NCBI GenBank assembly: GCA_934589665.1
Contig: CAKTOJ010000003.1
Coordinates: 1-44,954 of the forward strand
DNA: 44,954 nt
Source of the DNA: an uncultured Oscillospiraceae bacterium
GTDB taxonomy: Bacteria; Bacillota; Clostridia; Oscillospirales; Oscillospiraceae
Direction of reading: 5' to 3'
Shown here: in pieces, positions 1 through 8,574 of the stretch
How the letters are laid out: each line of letters opens with the position of its first letter
Position numbering within the stretch: the stretch's first letter is position 1
Made by a program: the position numbers and the translations under genes
Notes under the pieces: generated by a model
What the model saw: only the letters and a program-made list of their open reading frames with translations
The model's database searches: none
What the model was told of the DNA's origin: nothing

Positions 1-990
1 ACCGCGCGGGATGTTTACGCCTCCGGCACGGGAATGACCCTCGCGCAGTATCAGGCGGAAGCCAACGCCTCCCTGCAATGGGAGGAGACGCAGGCGCTGA
101 ACACCACCGAGCTGTATCCCGGCACCTTCACGCTCGCGCAGAAGTCCTCTGCCAAGACCAGCAGCTGGGCGCAGAGCGACGTGAACCTTGCGCTCAATGA
201 TAACCTGCTCGACGCCGCCCTGCTCGGCAGCGATTACACGAAGAACATCACCCGTCTGCAGTTCTGCTCCGTGGCCGTCCGCCTCGCCGAGGAACTGACC
301 GGCAAGAGCATCTCCCCCGCCCCCGCCTCCACCTTCACGGACACCACCAGCGCTTACGCCCTCAAGGCCTACGCCGCGGGCATCACGACCGGCGTCACCG
401 CCACGACCTTTGACCCCAATGGCACGCTCACGCGCGCGCAGATGGCGGCGTTCCTCTACCGCACGCTGCGCTACGTCGAGAAGAACTCCGACTACTCCTA
501 CACCAGCTACACCTCCAAGCTCTCCTCCTACAAGGACAGCGCGCAGATTCAGGGCTGGGCGAAGGAGTCTATGGCGTTCATGAACGCGCTCGATCTCGTC
601 AAGGGCACCACCTCCACCACGCTCTCCCCCAACGGTACGTGCACCATCGAGCAGGCCGTCGCCGTGGCCGAGCGCAGCGTCTACGCCCACCAGATCGGCT
701 GGTATCAGGCCGCGCCGGTGACCAATATCTATGACTATAACAACAGCACCGGGGAGCATGAGCTCCGTGCCGGAGAGTACACCTCCTTCGACAGCACCAA
801 TGCCAGCCTCCATCCGGGCGACCTCGTCTGGGTCACGGGCAAGCTGACCGGCGTGAGCGATCTGCTGGCCACCGTCTCCGACACTACCGTGGAGGACTGC
901 GTTTACTCCGCCTACCTCCCCGGCATCAACCCGTACACCGGCCAGAGCATGTATCTCCACTACCGCGACCTCATTCCCGTCCGCGGCTGA
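1..990 (+). CDS. SLH-domain surface protein, C-terminal part (5' end outside window)
   Basis: The reading frame is open from base 1, so the true start lies upstream; 329 residues are visible. Three SLH-type repeats can be followed at about residues 50-100, 112-155 and 185-230, with the usual acidic-aromatic start, a YITTG-like turn and a TRAQ/TIEQ segment near the end of each. A tail of about 95 residues follows and ends HYRDLIPVRG, so SLH repeats are not at the extreme C terminus. SLH domains normally bind pyruvylated secondary cell-wall polymer and hold a protein on the outer face of the wall. The tail resembles nothing I recognise. The gene ends just before a strong bidirectional terminator and faces the amidase gene. 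Confident as an SLH protein; function of the rest unknown. Confidence 0.85.
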   Translation, partial: TARDVYASGTGMTLAQYQAEANASLQWEETQALNTTELYPGTFTLAQKSSAKTSSWAQSDVNLALNDNLLDAALLGSDYTKNITRLQFCSVAVRLAEELTGKSISPAPASTFTDTTSAYALKAYAAGITTGVTATTFDPNGTLTRAQMAAFLYRTLRYVEKNSDYSYTSYTSKLSSYKDSAQIQGWAKESMAFMNALDLVKGTTSTTLSPNGTCTIEQAVAVAERSVYAHQIGWYQAAPVTNIYDYNNSTGEHELRAGEYTSFDSTNASLHPGDLVWVTGKLTGVSDLLATVSDTTVEDCVYSAYLPGINPYTGQSMYLHYRDLIPVRG

Positions 991-1010
991 TCGTCGGGGA
1001 GAACAAAAAC

Positions 1011-1046
1011 AAAAGAGCCGCTGCAGAATTCTGCAGCGGCTCTTTT
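1011..1046. terminator. Bidirectional intrinsic terminator between convergent genes
   Basis: A perfect 16-bp stem (1011-1026 with 1031-1046) closes an AATT loop. A-runs on one side and T-runs on the other serve both strands. It lies between the SLH gene stop (990) and the amidase stop (1055), which converge here. Confidence 0.9.
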
Positions 1047-1054
1047 TACATCTC

Positions 1055-1945
1055 TTACAGGGTGTGCACTCGGTTATCGAATTTCGGCACACGGATGCGG
1101 ATGGTGACGTTATCATCCACGACCTCGCTGATCTGCACATCGCAGGTCGCGCTGAGCAGACGGTAGGCGTCGGGGAAGCTGATATCAAATTTCTTCATCA
1201 GGAACTTCACCGTGTCCTCGGTGCCAAGCTTGATGCTCTCGTCCAGCGTGGGACGGGAGGCCAGGAAGTACAGGCTGTCTGCCGTCTCGATGACGGGGCG
1301 CTCGATGGGACGGTCATGGTAGACCGTGACACGCAGGCACATGCGGCCCGCGATCTCGATGCCCGTGCCGGAGAGCTCGCCGTCACCCATACAGGCGTGC
1401 ATATCACCCACGGCCAGACCCGCACCCTCGGCATTGACCGGGAAGTACACGCGTGAGCCAACGCGGATCAGCTTGGTATCCATATTGGCGCCGTGATCCT
1501 CGGGCACCGCGCAGTGGATCTCACCGCTCTTCGTAGCGACACCCATCACACCGATCATCGGCGTCAGGGGCAGCTTGATATCATCGGAAAAATGTGCAAA
1601 GCCGTCGTGTACGGGGATGATCTTTGTATCGGGTTCTGTGATGTGGTCGCCCAGCACACCGAGACCGACCGAGGTGACCATCACACCCTGCGGGGCAAGG
1701 TCGATGGCCATGACCTCCACGCAGAGGGTATCTCCCGGATGCGCGCCGTTCACCGCAATGGGGCCGACTGCACAGTCCATGATGCTGATGTCAATGTCCG
1801 GACGCTTGACGCTTGCATCCGTAATCTGGCCGGTGTAGCAATCATCACACTCGACCCAGAAGGTCTCGCCGTCCTCGACCGTATAGTTGGCGGGGTTGGT
1901 GGGATTGAAGTGAAAAATGACTTTGTCTTTCGGAATTACACGCAT
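1055..1945 (-). CDS. Acetamidase/formamidase family protein
   Basis: A 296-aa protein of the FmdA/AmdA family, cytoplasmic enzymes that hydrolyse short amides such as formamide or acetamide to ammonia and the acid. The family signatures are visible: a HPGDTL segment near residue 75, a long GDMHACMGDGE stretch with SGTGIEIAG following, and a C-terminal region that handles the ordered fold. I chose the ATG at 1945 rather than the upstream in-frame ATG at 1966 because an AAAGGAGAG ribosome binding site lies 7 nt before it; the longer version would have this site inside the coding region. The gene follows a permease by 30 bp, and both probably form one transcript ending at 1011-1046. The real substrate is not shown by sequence. 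Confidence 0.88.
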   Translation of the reverse strand: MRVIPKDKVIFHFNPTNPANYTVEDGETFWVECDDCYTGQITDASVKRPDIDISIMDCAVGPIAVNGAHPGDTLCVEVMAIDLAPQGVMVTSVGLGVLGDHITEPDTKIIPVHDGFAHFSDDIKLPLTPMIGVMGVATKSGEIHCAVPEDHGANMDTKLIRVGSRVYFPVNAEGAGLAVGDMHACMGDGELSGTGIEIAGRMCLRVTVYHDRPIERPVIETADSLYFLASRPTLDESIKLGTEDTVKFLMKKFDISFPDAYRLLSATCDVQISEVVDDNVTIRIRVPKFDNRVHTL

Positions 1946-1975
1946 GGCAGCTCTCTCCTTTCCCATGTCCGTGTA

Positions 1976-3202
1976 TTACCAGCCCGCGGGCAGAATACCG
2001 ACCATCGAGCAGATGAAGTAGATGGCGGCAAGGCTGAAGATCACGATGATCGAGCCCTGCACTGCAGGATGCGCGTACCAGCCGCACTTCCATTCAGGCT
2101 CGATATCGCCCTTCTTGCGAGCATTGTTGACCATCAGAACGGGAACGATCGACATGATCACACCGCCGAAGGTACCCGCCCAGCCGATGGCGTCAACGAA
2201 GCTGACGAGGCCGGCATAGGCCAGAATGAAGGGAGGCAGAACCGTGCAGGCGATGGCGATAAGGCGCGTTTTGGTTTCCTTCTCATCTTTGAGCTTGAAC
2301 ATATCGACGATGTTGGTGAGCATGGAGCCGCCGACCGCCCAGTAGGAGGTCATCATAGCGCAGAGCGCGAAGATGTTTGCGGTGTAGAGTGCCCAGGTGC
2401 CGAGAGCCTCGCCCCAGGCAAGCGTTGCGACCTGCGTGACCTTGTCCGCGCCGGTCAGGGAGAGGACCGCCAGAGGAACGACGGCCAGCAGCACACCGGT
2501 GATGAACATACCGAGGATGATGGCAACGGGGAGCTTCTTGGGCGTATGACGCATACCGCGGGCCAATTCAGGAACGGCATACTGTGCGATGTAGCAGAAG
2601 ATGGCGCTGCTGAGCAGAGGAACAGCATACTTCCAGTTGGTGTACATGGCGCGGGAAACGTCCGCCTTGCCGGAGAGGAAGGAGGCGATGATGATGACCG
2701 CCAGGAGCGCGACCATGCCGGTGGACATGAATTTCTCCCACAGACCCGTGGCCTTCAGGCCGAACCAGACGACCAGCACACAGGGAACGGTGAAGAGCAG
2801 GCTGCCCGCCCAGTTGGGAAGACCCAGCAGGGTGCAGAGGATGTTGCCGGAGCCGCTGGTGTAGGCGATCATGCAGCCGATGGAGTTGGCGCAGACGGAA
2901 ATAAAGACCAGCACCGAGCCGGCTTTGCCGACATACTTTTCCGCAAGACCGGGAAGCTGCAGGGGCTTCTTGGTACGCAGCGCGGACTCGGCGACGTAGA
3001 GCATGGAGAATGTGGTGAACACACCCGCCACGATCAGCCACAGCAGCAGGATCGGCCAGCCCGCCAGTCTGGTGGAATACGCAAGGCCCAGAATACCGGA
3101 GCCAATGTTGGCGCCGACGATGATGGCCATTGCCTCGTACATAGTAAGCTTGGTTACTTTAAGCGCACCCTCTTCAACGACGGCATTGTTTTTCTCTTCC
3201 AT
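1976..3202 (-). CDS. Amino-acid permease, aromatic (HAAAP/APC-type) family
   Basis: A 408-aa polytopic membrane protein with about 11 hydrophobic segments. The first helix carries GANIGSGILGLAY, the glycine-rich unwound-helix motif of the APC superfamily, and the overall pattern is that of the tryptophan/tyrosine permease group. It should import an amino acid or related amine by cation symport. The start at 3202 is supported by AGGAGGAG 8-10 nt upstream. Downstream lies the amidase, so import of a nitrogen compound followed by amide hydrolysis is a plausible joint role (inference). Upstream lies a two-component pair on the same strand, separated by a candidate terminator and a direct repeat that may be its target. 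The substrate cannot be told from sequence. Confidence 0.85.
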   Translation of the reverse strand: MEEKNNAVVEEGALKVTKLTMYEAMAIIVGANIGSGILGLAYSTRLAGWPILLLWLIVAGVFTTFSMLYVAESALRTKKPLQLPGLAEKYVGKAGSVLVFISVCANSIGCMIAYTSGSGNILCTLLGLPNWAGSLLFTVPCVLVVWFGLKATGLWEKFMSTGMVALLAVIIIASFLSGKADVSRAMYTNWKYAVPLLSSAIFCYIAQYAVPELARGMRHTPKKLPVAIILGMFITGVLLAVVPLAVLSLTGADKVTQVATLAWGEALGTWALYTANIFALCAMMTSYWAVGGSMLTNIVDMFKLKDEKETKTRLIAIACTVLPPFILAYAGLVSFVDAIGWAGTFGGVIMSIVPVLMVNNARKKGDIEPEWKCGWYAHPAVQGSIIVIFSLAAIYFICSMVGILPAGW

Positions 3203-3265
3203 TGATTTCTCCTCCTGTTTCTGTTTTGTCAGCTCAATTTTGCAACACGAGCTGTCTTGCTATTC

Positions 3266-3301
3266 ATTTTAGCGGCCAAAGGACAACAAATAGACAACAA
3301 A
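3266..3301 (-). promoter_or_regulatory. Permease promoter region with tandem 9-bp direct repeat
   Basis: On the minus strand TTTGTTGTC occurs twice (3293-3301 and 3282-3290), one helical turn apart (11-bp period). It is followed by a -10-like TAAAAT (3266-3271) with no matching -35. A poor -35 overlapped by direct repeats is typical of a response-regulator-activated promoter. The SARP-type regulator encoded just upstream is the obvious candidate. Confidence 0.45.
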
Positions 3302-3330
3302 AATGCAGAAGTTATCAAAAGCCTCTGCAT
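3296..3330 (-). terminator. Candidate terminator of the two-component operon
   Basis: A 7-bp stem (3303-3309 with 3324-3330) has a 14-nt loop and a T-rich tail on the minus strand. It lies 30 nt after the response-regulator stop. The long loop makes it weak, so read-through into the permease gene is possible. Confidence 0.45.
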
Positions 3331-3359
3331 ATCGTCAGCATTAACAGAATCTTAACGCT

Positions 3360-4172
3360 TTATTTGTTTATCATGCCCAGCAAAGAAGCCGTGGTAATCT
3401 CCGCCCAGCTGTACTGTGTCATGAATTCACCGACAAAGGCGCTCACCGCAGACGGCTCGCCGTTGAGAAAGCGGTAATAGTCGCACTCGAAGCGCTCCGT
3501 GTCCACGCTCAGACGGTTTCGGCCCTTGAGAATCACATCCTCACAGCCTGCGGCGCGCAGCGTGCGCATGAGGTCCGATTTGAAGGTTTCAAGCTGATTT
3601 TTCAGCGCGCTGCCATACTCCCGGTCCTCGTAGAGCACAGCAGCACACTCTTTGATGCTGCACGCCGCACCGCGGCGAAACACCAGATAAGCAAACAGCT
3701 CCTTGCTCTTCGAGCGCGAAAACTCCAACGGCCGCCCCTGATAAAACGCCTCGAAATTTCCGAAGCACTGTACGCGCAGCGCCTTTTCCTGTGCGGTGCG
3801 GACCGTGGTCAGGCCGATATTGCGCAGCTCCTCGGCAATGTCCTCCGGCGTGACCGGCTTCATCAGATAGCCGCGCGCGTGCAGAGAGTAGGACTCCAGC
3901 GCATACTGGGAATAGGCTGTGACAAAGATGATCTCAAGTGCCGGCAGAAGCTTTCGCAGTTCAACCGCAAGATCCAGCCCTGTCCAGCCGCGCATCTGAA
4001 TGTCCAGAAAGGCAACCTGCGGGCTGAACGTGCCCGCATGCACGGCGGCAAGCGCCTCCTCCGGATCGGTAAAATCATGCACCTGCGCCTCCGGCTCCGC
4101 CGTATGCAGAGCGTTTGTCAGGTCCTGCAGCGCCAGCGGCTCGTCGTCAACCGCCAAAAAGCAATATTTCAC
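3360..4172 (-). CDS. Response regulator with SARP-like (BTAD-type) output domain
   Basis: 270 aa. Residues 1-120 form a receiver domain with acidic pair D9-D10, phospho-acceptor D57 in AFLDIQM, a VTAYSQ switch and a MKPVTPE lysine region. Residues about 130-250 look like the winged-helix plus helical domain found in SARP-type regulators (LRVQCFGNFEAFYQGRPLEF start, then KSKELFAYLVFRRG). I chose the GTG at 4172: it overlaps the kinase stop codon in GTGA and follows GGAGGAG, whereas an upstream frame extension lies inside the kinase gene. The overlap implies translational coupling with the sensor. Likely targets are the permease and amidase genes immediately downstream; the signal is unknown. 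Confidence 0.88.
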   Translation of the reverse strand: MKYCFLAVDDEPLALQDLTNALHTAEPEAQVHDFTDPEEALAAVHAGTFSPQVAFLDIQMRGWTGLDLAVELRKLLPALEIIFVTAYSQYALESYSLHARGYLMKPVTPEDIAEELRNIGLTTVRTAQEKALRVQCFGNFEAFYQGRPLEFSRSKSKELFAYLVFRRGAACSIKECAAVLYEDREYGSALKNQLETFKSDLMRTLRAAGCEDVILKGRNRLSVDTERFECDYYRFLNGEPSAVSAFVGEFMTQYSWAEITTASLLGMINK

Positions 4173-5557
4173 GGTCTCTCCTCCTTCCGGTCCTTGGGAA
4201 TGATCAGTGTCACCGTCGTGCCGTGATCCGGACTGCTTTGGACCTCCATCCTTCCGCCGCAGATCGCGGCCAGCCGCTCCCGCACGCTCCACAGTCCGAT
4301 ATGCTCGCCCGCCGGACCGATGGGCTGCGCCGTGTCGAAGCCGACACCGTCGTCCACCACGCTCACACGCACATTCTCCTCATCCTCCGCGGTCATGACC
4401 ATGACCGTCCCGCCGCTGCGCCGCTGCATAACGCCGTGGCGCACCGCATTTTCCACCAGAGGCTCAAGCGTCAGCGGCGGCAGCGAGAAGTGCGTAACCG
4501 GCGTGTTGAAGAGCACGGTAAGATCCCTGCCGAAGCGCATCCTCTCAAGGTCTACATAATGTCTGGTGTGCTCCAGCTCCTGCAAAAACGGGATGCAGCC
4601 CGTATTGCTCAGTGAATTGAGGTTGCCGCGCAGATAGCGCGTAAAATCCGTCAGCGCCTGCTCAGCCTTCCGCGCATCCGTGCGGCACAGCGCACGGATG
4701 CTGGTAAGCGCATTGTAGAGGAAGTGCGGCTGGATCTGGCTGAGCATGATGGAAATGCGCTGCTGGAGGAGCTGCTCCTCCTGCTGCTTTTCGTAGTCGA
4801 TCTGCACGGTGATGTATATCTGAATCAGGCAAAACGCCGTGACGACATGTGCCAGCGTGATCTCGCCAATGATCGTATCAAATGCGACTGCGGCTGCAAC
4901 CAGCAGCTCATAGCAGAGAAAGGAGACCGCCTTGCGGTTCGTCAGTACCCTGCGGAAATTCAGAATAATGGTGATGACGACAACCATCGGCAGCGCCAGG
5001 AAAAAGAAATACAGCCACGGATAATCCTGCAAACGCCAGGGCTGCACCTCGGCGTGCGCCGTGAAAACGGAAATCATGACCAGCAGCAGTCCGTCCGCGC
5101 TCAATCCGCCGACAAGCACGGCGTAGCGGCGCAGTTCCTTCGGGTCCTCGTTGATGTAGCTGATGAGATATGTGCTGTAAAAAATCAGCAGCGGAAAGGC
5201 CGAAGCATAGCAAACATAGTAGGCCGCCTCCCGAAGCTGCGGGAAGAGCGGCAGGAAATCCAACCCGATGCCCCAGTAGACCACATCGCTCAAAAGGCCG
5301 AGCGTGTTGAGCGCCAGCATCCAGAGGAAATAGGACCGGAAACGCCGCCGCGAATGGCTGCCGAACACCACGCTCGCATAGGTGGAGGTGGTCAGGATCG
5401 CAAAAAACAGCTCCAGCACCACGCCGACTGTCGTAAACGGGTTTGCCGGCACATCCCCGCCGGCAATGGCACGGAAAGTCACGACCATCAGCGTGAGCAC
5501 AATACCGATCGTCACCAGACAGCCGGCGCCCATGACAGTCCTCTTGTCTATCCGCAC
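4169..5557 (-). CDS. LytS-type membrane sensor histidine kinase
   Basis: 462 aa. The first 250 residues hold about seven hydrophobic helices. A short coiled stretch rich in Q and E then leads to the His_kinase motif SQIQPHFLYNAL with H278 as the expected phosphorylation site. The ATPase domain follows, with PPLTLEPLVENAVRHG (N box), VVDDGVGFD (G1) and GLWSVRERLA (G2). This is the LytS/YehU architecture with an integral-membrane sensor rather than an extracellular loop. The start is GTG at 5557, preceded by GGGAGGGG. It forms a coupled pair with the regulator (4-bp overlap). The ligand cannot be inferred. Confidence 0.88.
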   Translation of the reverse strand: MRIDKRTVMGAGCLVTIGIVLTLMVVTFRAIAGGDVPANPFTTVGVVLELFFAILTTSTYASVVFGSHSRRRFRSYFLWMLALNTLGLLSDVVYWGIGLDFLPLFPQLREAAYYVCYASAFPLLIFYSTYLISYINEDPKELRRYAVLVGGLSADGLLLVMISVFTAHAEVQPWRLQDYPWLYFFFLALPMVVVITIILNFRRVLTNRKAVSFLCYELLVAAAVAFDTIIGEITLAHVVTAFCLIQIYITVQIDYEKQQEEQLLQQRISIMLSQIQPHFLYNALTSIRALCRTDARKAEQALTDFTRYLRGNLNSLSNTGCIPFLQELEHTRHYVDLERMRFGRDLTVLFNTPVTHFSLPPLTLEPLVENAVRHGVMQRRSGGTVMVMTAEDEENVRVSVVDDGVGFDTAQPIGPAGEHIGLWSVRERLAAICGGRMEVQSSPDHGTTVTLIIPKDRKEERP

Positions 5558-5597
5558 AGCCGTTCCCCTCCCTGCAGATCTGGTTATTTAAGCATTT

Positions 5598-5626
5598 ATT
5601 TTATCTTATTTCGACACGCAATGCAA
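5598..5626 (-). promoter_or_regulatory. Promoter of the sensor kinase/regulator operon
   Basis: On the minus strand TTGCAT (5621-5626) and TAAAAT (5598-5603) are separated by exactly 17 bp in an AT-rich stretch 41 nt before the GTG start of the kinase. Confidence 0.6.
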
Positions 5627-5695
5627 TCATAAAAGGCCGTAATCGTTAAAACAGCGGCATCCCACTTCAATGCAGAGGGCTTTAACGCTTGACGC

Positions 5696-5730
5696 AAAAA
5701 AGGAAGCTCCCCTTTCGGGGAGCTTCCTTT
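5696..5730 (-). terminator. Intrinsic terminator of the left S-layer gene
   Basis: A perfect 14-bp stem (5699-5712 with 5717-5730) closes a 4-nt loop and is followed by a T-run on the minus strand. The stem is the same as in the terminator of the right S-layer gene (12498-12532), and the sequence between stop codon and stem is also similar, so the genes were duplicated with their 3' ends. Confidence 0.9.
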
Positions 5731-5772
5731 GATTCCGTTTGGCTCAGAGAGCCTTACTGCCGATCGAGGAGA

Positions 5773-8313
5773 TTAGGCCTTGGTGGCAGCGGAAACGTAG
5801 ACGTACAGGTTGGTGATCTCGCCGTCGTTGTTGAGAACGCCGAAGTAGGTACCGGTGACCTTGTAATCCTTGCACTCGGTCTCGAGGCCGGAGCCGGTCA
5901 CGGTGTCAACGCTGTAGTCATTGTTGTTGTCGTTGATGCCGGCAACATTCTTCTCAACCACAAAGTAGACGTTGTAGTTGTCAGCCACGGCCTTGTCCTG
6001 AACGAAGTCGAACACGCCCTTGGAGAAGTTGACCTCCTTGCCGGAGATGTCGCCCTTGACATAGTCGTCGTCAGCGCCGTTAGCGGGGTTGACAGGATCC
6101 ATATCGGTGACATAGCCCGTGTCAGCGTCGTAAGCGATGCCGTCATACAGGGTCATGACGGTCTGCTTCTTGCCAAAGGTGTCGTCCAGCTTGATGGTGG
6201 TCTCCTCGCCGTTGACGATGGCCTTGTACTGATAATAGGTGTTATCATCAGCGTCGGTGCCGGCGCGGTCGAACTTCAGCAGGTAGACATAATCGGTAGC
6301 GGACTTGGTGTTGCCCTTAACGGAAGCGTCGGAGGCGTCGATGAAGACGTACTCAGCGAAGCTGCCGTCCATCTTGGCGAACGCGGTCAGGTCGCCGGAC
6401 TTGGCAGTGACCTTGATGGTGGGAACCTTGGAGATGCCCTCGTAGACCTTGACGTTATCATCCTCGTCGAGAACGATGAAGGTGGTGCCCTTGTTGGCCT
6501 TGAACTGGTTGGCAGTAGCAGCATCGACGCCAACGGCGGTCTTGCCGTTCTCGGTCAGCATCTTGCCGATGCCGGTAACCGTGACCTGAGCAAGATCAGC
6601 AGCGGCAACGCCGGTGATCTCGAACTTGCCGGACTTCTTCTCGCTGTAGGAGAACCACTTGTTGGTGGTATCAGTGCCGTTCGTGTAGACATCATCGTTC
6701 TTGACGGTGATGGTCTTGCGGGTGCCGTCGGAGAAGAACGCGTCGAGGATGACATCGGTGTCGAAGTCGCCCTTCTTAGCGGACTTGAGGGAGAAGAGGT
6801 ACTGGTTGGAGGAAGCCTTGGCCTCGTCAACGTAGATGATGAAGCCGTTGGTATCCAGAACAACAGTGGACTCGTCGCCGATGGAGAACTCAACGGACTT
6901 GCCGTTGTCCTTGTCAGCCTTCACGGTCTTGTTGTACTTGTAGGTGGTGCCGCCGATGGTGACGTCATTCTCGGTGGAGTAAGCGGTGACCTTGCCGGTG
7001 ACAGTCTTGGCGGGAACGACGGTCTGGATCTCGTTGTCAGCGATGGTGACGAGAACATAGTCGTCTTCCTTCAGCTCGGTGATGACCGCGAAGTCGTCGA
7101 GGGACAGGGTGTCGGTGGTCACGCCGCCGTTGTTGGCGTTGTCAGGAGTGACGACCTTGACTTCTTCCTTCTTGGCGTTGTAGTCGCTGGTGGCCTGCAT
7201 CACATAGGTGTTGATGATGACGATGGTAACAGCGTTGTTGTCATCGTTCACATAGACCTCAGTGGTGGTGCCGTTGCCGGTGTAGTCGCCAGCGCCGAGG
7301 CTCTTGGTGGAGTTCTTGTCGAAATACTTGGCAACATCCTGGCTCACGCCGGCGGTCTTGCCGTCGACATAAACGGTCAGAGTGGCATCGGGCTTCTTGG
7401 CATTATTCAGATCGTCAACAACAGTCTTGCCGACGGTGTTGTAGAGAACCTTCTCGGTAACCTTGGCATTGAAGCTGTAGTCAGCGGAATCAGCGAACTT
7501 GCCGATCTCTTCAGCCTTGTAGGTCCACACGGTAGCGGGACGGCCGAACTTGTCGCGCTGGTTGACGGTCTTGGCCTTCAGATCCTCGCCGTAGAGCTTC
7601 TCGGTGAGCTGCTGAATGTTGTCGCCGTCGTTGTTGTAGTCCTTCTTGGTCGTGACCTTGGAAGCCTTGGAGCTGCCGGTGATGACCTCGAAGCCGTCGC
7701 CCTTGACGGTGGTGCCCTCGATGGCATACTCGTAGGTGTCAGCCTTCAGGGCGTTGAGAGCCAGCTGAGCGGCCTCTTCACGGGTGAGGACCTCGGTGCC
7801 TCTCTTGGAGATCTTGTCGAACAGATCGTTGGTGGAGGCGAGCTTGGCGGTGTTGATGGCCCAATCGGCACCCTCGAGGGTCTCCTTGGTGGCATCATAA
7901 CCGAGCGCGCAGAGCAGCATCTTCGCAAACTGCAGGCCGGTCAGCTTGCCCTGGGGGTCAAACTTGCCGTTGCCAATGCCGGAGACGTAGCCGGCCTGGG
8001 CGCAGTAGGCGATGTAGCCCGCGGACCAACGGGTCGCGGGGACATCGGAGAAGGTGTTGGTGCCAACCAGGCCCTCAGCGGTCTTCTCGCCGAGGTCGAG
8101 GTAAGCGATGATCTTGGCGGCCTGCTCACGGGTCAGCTCTTCCTTGGGGTTGAACTTGTTGCCGTCGCCGCCAGCGAACACGCCGACCTTGGAGAGAACA
8201 TCGACAGCTTCGGAATAGTCGACGTCTGCAGCATCAGCGTACGCTGCGTTGCTGATGGTGACGAGGGACATGGACATGACCAGGGCCAGCACCAGCGCGA
8301 GTAACTTTTTCAT
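5773..8313 (-). CDS. S-layer-like protein with N-terminal SLH domains (copy likely ON)
   Basis: 846 aa with a signal peptide (about residues 1-26, cut near NAAYA). SLH repeats lie at about 30-76 and 84-140, with a weaker third at about 148-200. The remaining 640 residues are rich in D, K, T, V and beta-type pattern and have no recognisable enzymatic motif; strong codon bias and composition fit an abundant structural surface protein. The start at 8313 has an AAAGGAG site (8325-8331) and a 200-nt leader. The first 424 bp, from 11 nt before the ATG, are identical in inverted orientation to the gene at 9908. Protein identity stays high to about residue 225 and is then much lower. The call as S-layer protein is from architecture, not experiment. 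Confidence 0.85.
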   Translation of the reverse strand: MKKLLALVLALVMSMSLVTISNAAYADAADVDYSEAVDVLSKVGVFAGGDGNKFNPKEELTREQAAKIIAYLDLGEKTAEGLVGTNTFSDVPATRWSAGYIAYCAQAGYVSGIGNGKFDPQGKLTGLQFAKMLLCALGYDATKETLEGADWAINTAKLASTNDLFDKISKRGTEVLTREEAAQLALNALKADTYEYAIEGTTVKGDGFEVITGSSKASKVTTKKDYNNDGDNIQQLTEKLYGEDLKAKTVNQRDKFGRPATVWTYKAEEIGKFADSADYSFNAKVTEKVLYNTVGKTVVDDLNNAKKPDATLTVYVDGKTAGVSQDVAKYFDKNSTKSLGAGDYTGNGTTTEVYVNDDNNAVTIVIINTYVMQATSDYNAKKEEVKVVTPDNANNGGVTTDTLSLDDFAVITELKEDDYVLVTIADNEIQTVVPAKTVTGKVTAYSTENDVTIGGTTYKYNKTVKADKDNGKSVEFSIGDESTVVLDTNGFIIYVDEAKASSNQYLFSLKSAKKGDFDTDVILDAFFSDGTRKTITVKNDDVYTNGTDTTNKWFSYSEKKSGKFEITGVAAADLAQVTVTGIGKMLTENGKTAVGVDAATANQFKANKGTTFIVLDEDDNVKVYEGISKVPTIKVTAKSGDLTAFAKMDGSFAEYVFIDASDASVKGNTKSATDYVYLLKFDRAGTDADDNTYYQYKAIVNGEETTIKLDDTFGKKQTVMTLYDGIAYDADTGYVTDMDPVNPANGADDDYVKGDISGKEVNFSKGVFDFVQDKAVADNYNVYFVVEKNVAGINDNNNDYSVDTVTGSGLETECKDYKVTGTYFGVLNNDGEITNLYVYVSAATKA

Positions 8314-8324
8314 AATGTGTTACT
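7901..8324 (-). repeat. Left arm of a 424-bp perfect inverted repeat
   Basis: By direct comparison this segment is the exact reverse complement of 9897-10320. It covers 11 nt of leader and the first 138 codons of each S-layer gene, including synonymous sites. The outer break comes at a gg(t/c)tatgatgcc(a/g)cc mismatch pair; the inner break is sharp, between the Shine-Dalgarno sequence and the AGTAAC box. Identity at silent sites in otherwise diverged paralogues means recent or ongoing recombination. Confidence 0.93.
8300..8324 (-). other. Candidate crossover site, left
   Basis: The minus strand reads AGTAAC, 13 nt, GTTACT around the start codon. This 6-bp-arm dyad sits exactly at the inner edge of the inverted repeat, as would a core site for strand exchange by a tyrosine recombinase. 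The match between dyad edge and homology edge is seen; its role is inferred. Confidence 0.45.
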
Positions 8325-8331
8325 CTCCTTT
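8325..8331 (-). promoter_or_regulatory. Shine-Dalgarno sequence unique to the left S-layer gene
   Basis: AAAGGAG lies 11 nt before the ATG at 8313 and immediately outside the inverted repeat. The right copy has GGGGAAAAA in its place and so lacks a good ribosome binding site. This is the difference that makes the left copy the expressed one in the orientation given. Confidence 0.8.
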
Positions 8332-8351
8332 CTAAAATTTCCGCTTGAAGC

Positions 8352-8504
8352 GGATGTTCAGCAAACTTGGAGAGCCTCAGCATTCCTCGATCCACTTACC
8401 GTGGCATGCCGTTCCCGTAACTGAACCGGGAACCTGCCTTGTCCATCCTCATTTGCTACGCTAAAGATACTCCACCCTTCGCCCTTTTTCAAGTCTTTGG
8501 GGCG
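8352..8504 (-). ncRNA. Structured 5' leader RNA of the S-layer transcript (class unknown)
   Basis: Read on the minus strand, several stems are visible: CGCCC/GGGCG (8500-8504 with 8480-8484), GUUCCCG/CGGGAAC (8427-8433 with 8411-8417), and a nested pair GCAU/AUGC around CCAC/GUGG (8380-8409). A crossing pair is also possible: AGCAAA (8452-8457) with UUUGCU (8360-8365), and GGAUG (8444-8448) with CAUCC (8352-8356); this would be a pseudoknot. The single strands are purine-rich, as in riboswitches and ornate non-coding RNAs. An AT-rich stretch (8515-8574) upstream probably holds the promoter, but no clear -35/-10 pair was found. It could be a stabilising leader, a riboswitch or a separate RNA; a resemblance to the raiA motif is only a recollection. 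Confidence 0.45.
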
Positions 8505-8574
8505 TCCTTTAACATAAGAGTAAAAATGTATCATTTTCACACAACGAGTTATCTTTATTCTACGCTATTTCTGC

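Noticed and set aside
5689..8304. Long antisense frame over the left S-layer gene (a similar one lies over the right gene, 9917-12439)
   Set aside because: Val/Gly/Leu low-complexity translation caused by the codon bias of the S-layer genes; both copies show it because they are paralogues.
8358..8540. 60-codon frame in the S-layer leader, possible leader peptide
   Set aside because: No ribosome site before its ATG, and it overlaps the stems of the leader RNA; more likely non-coding.
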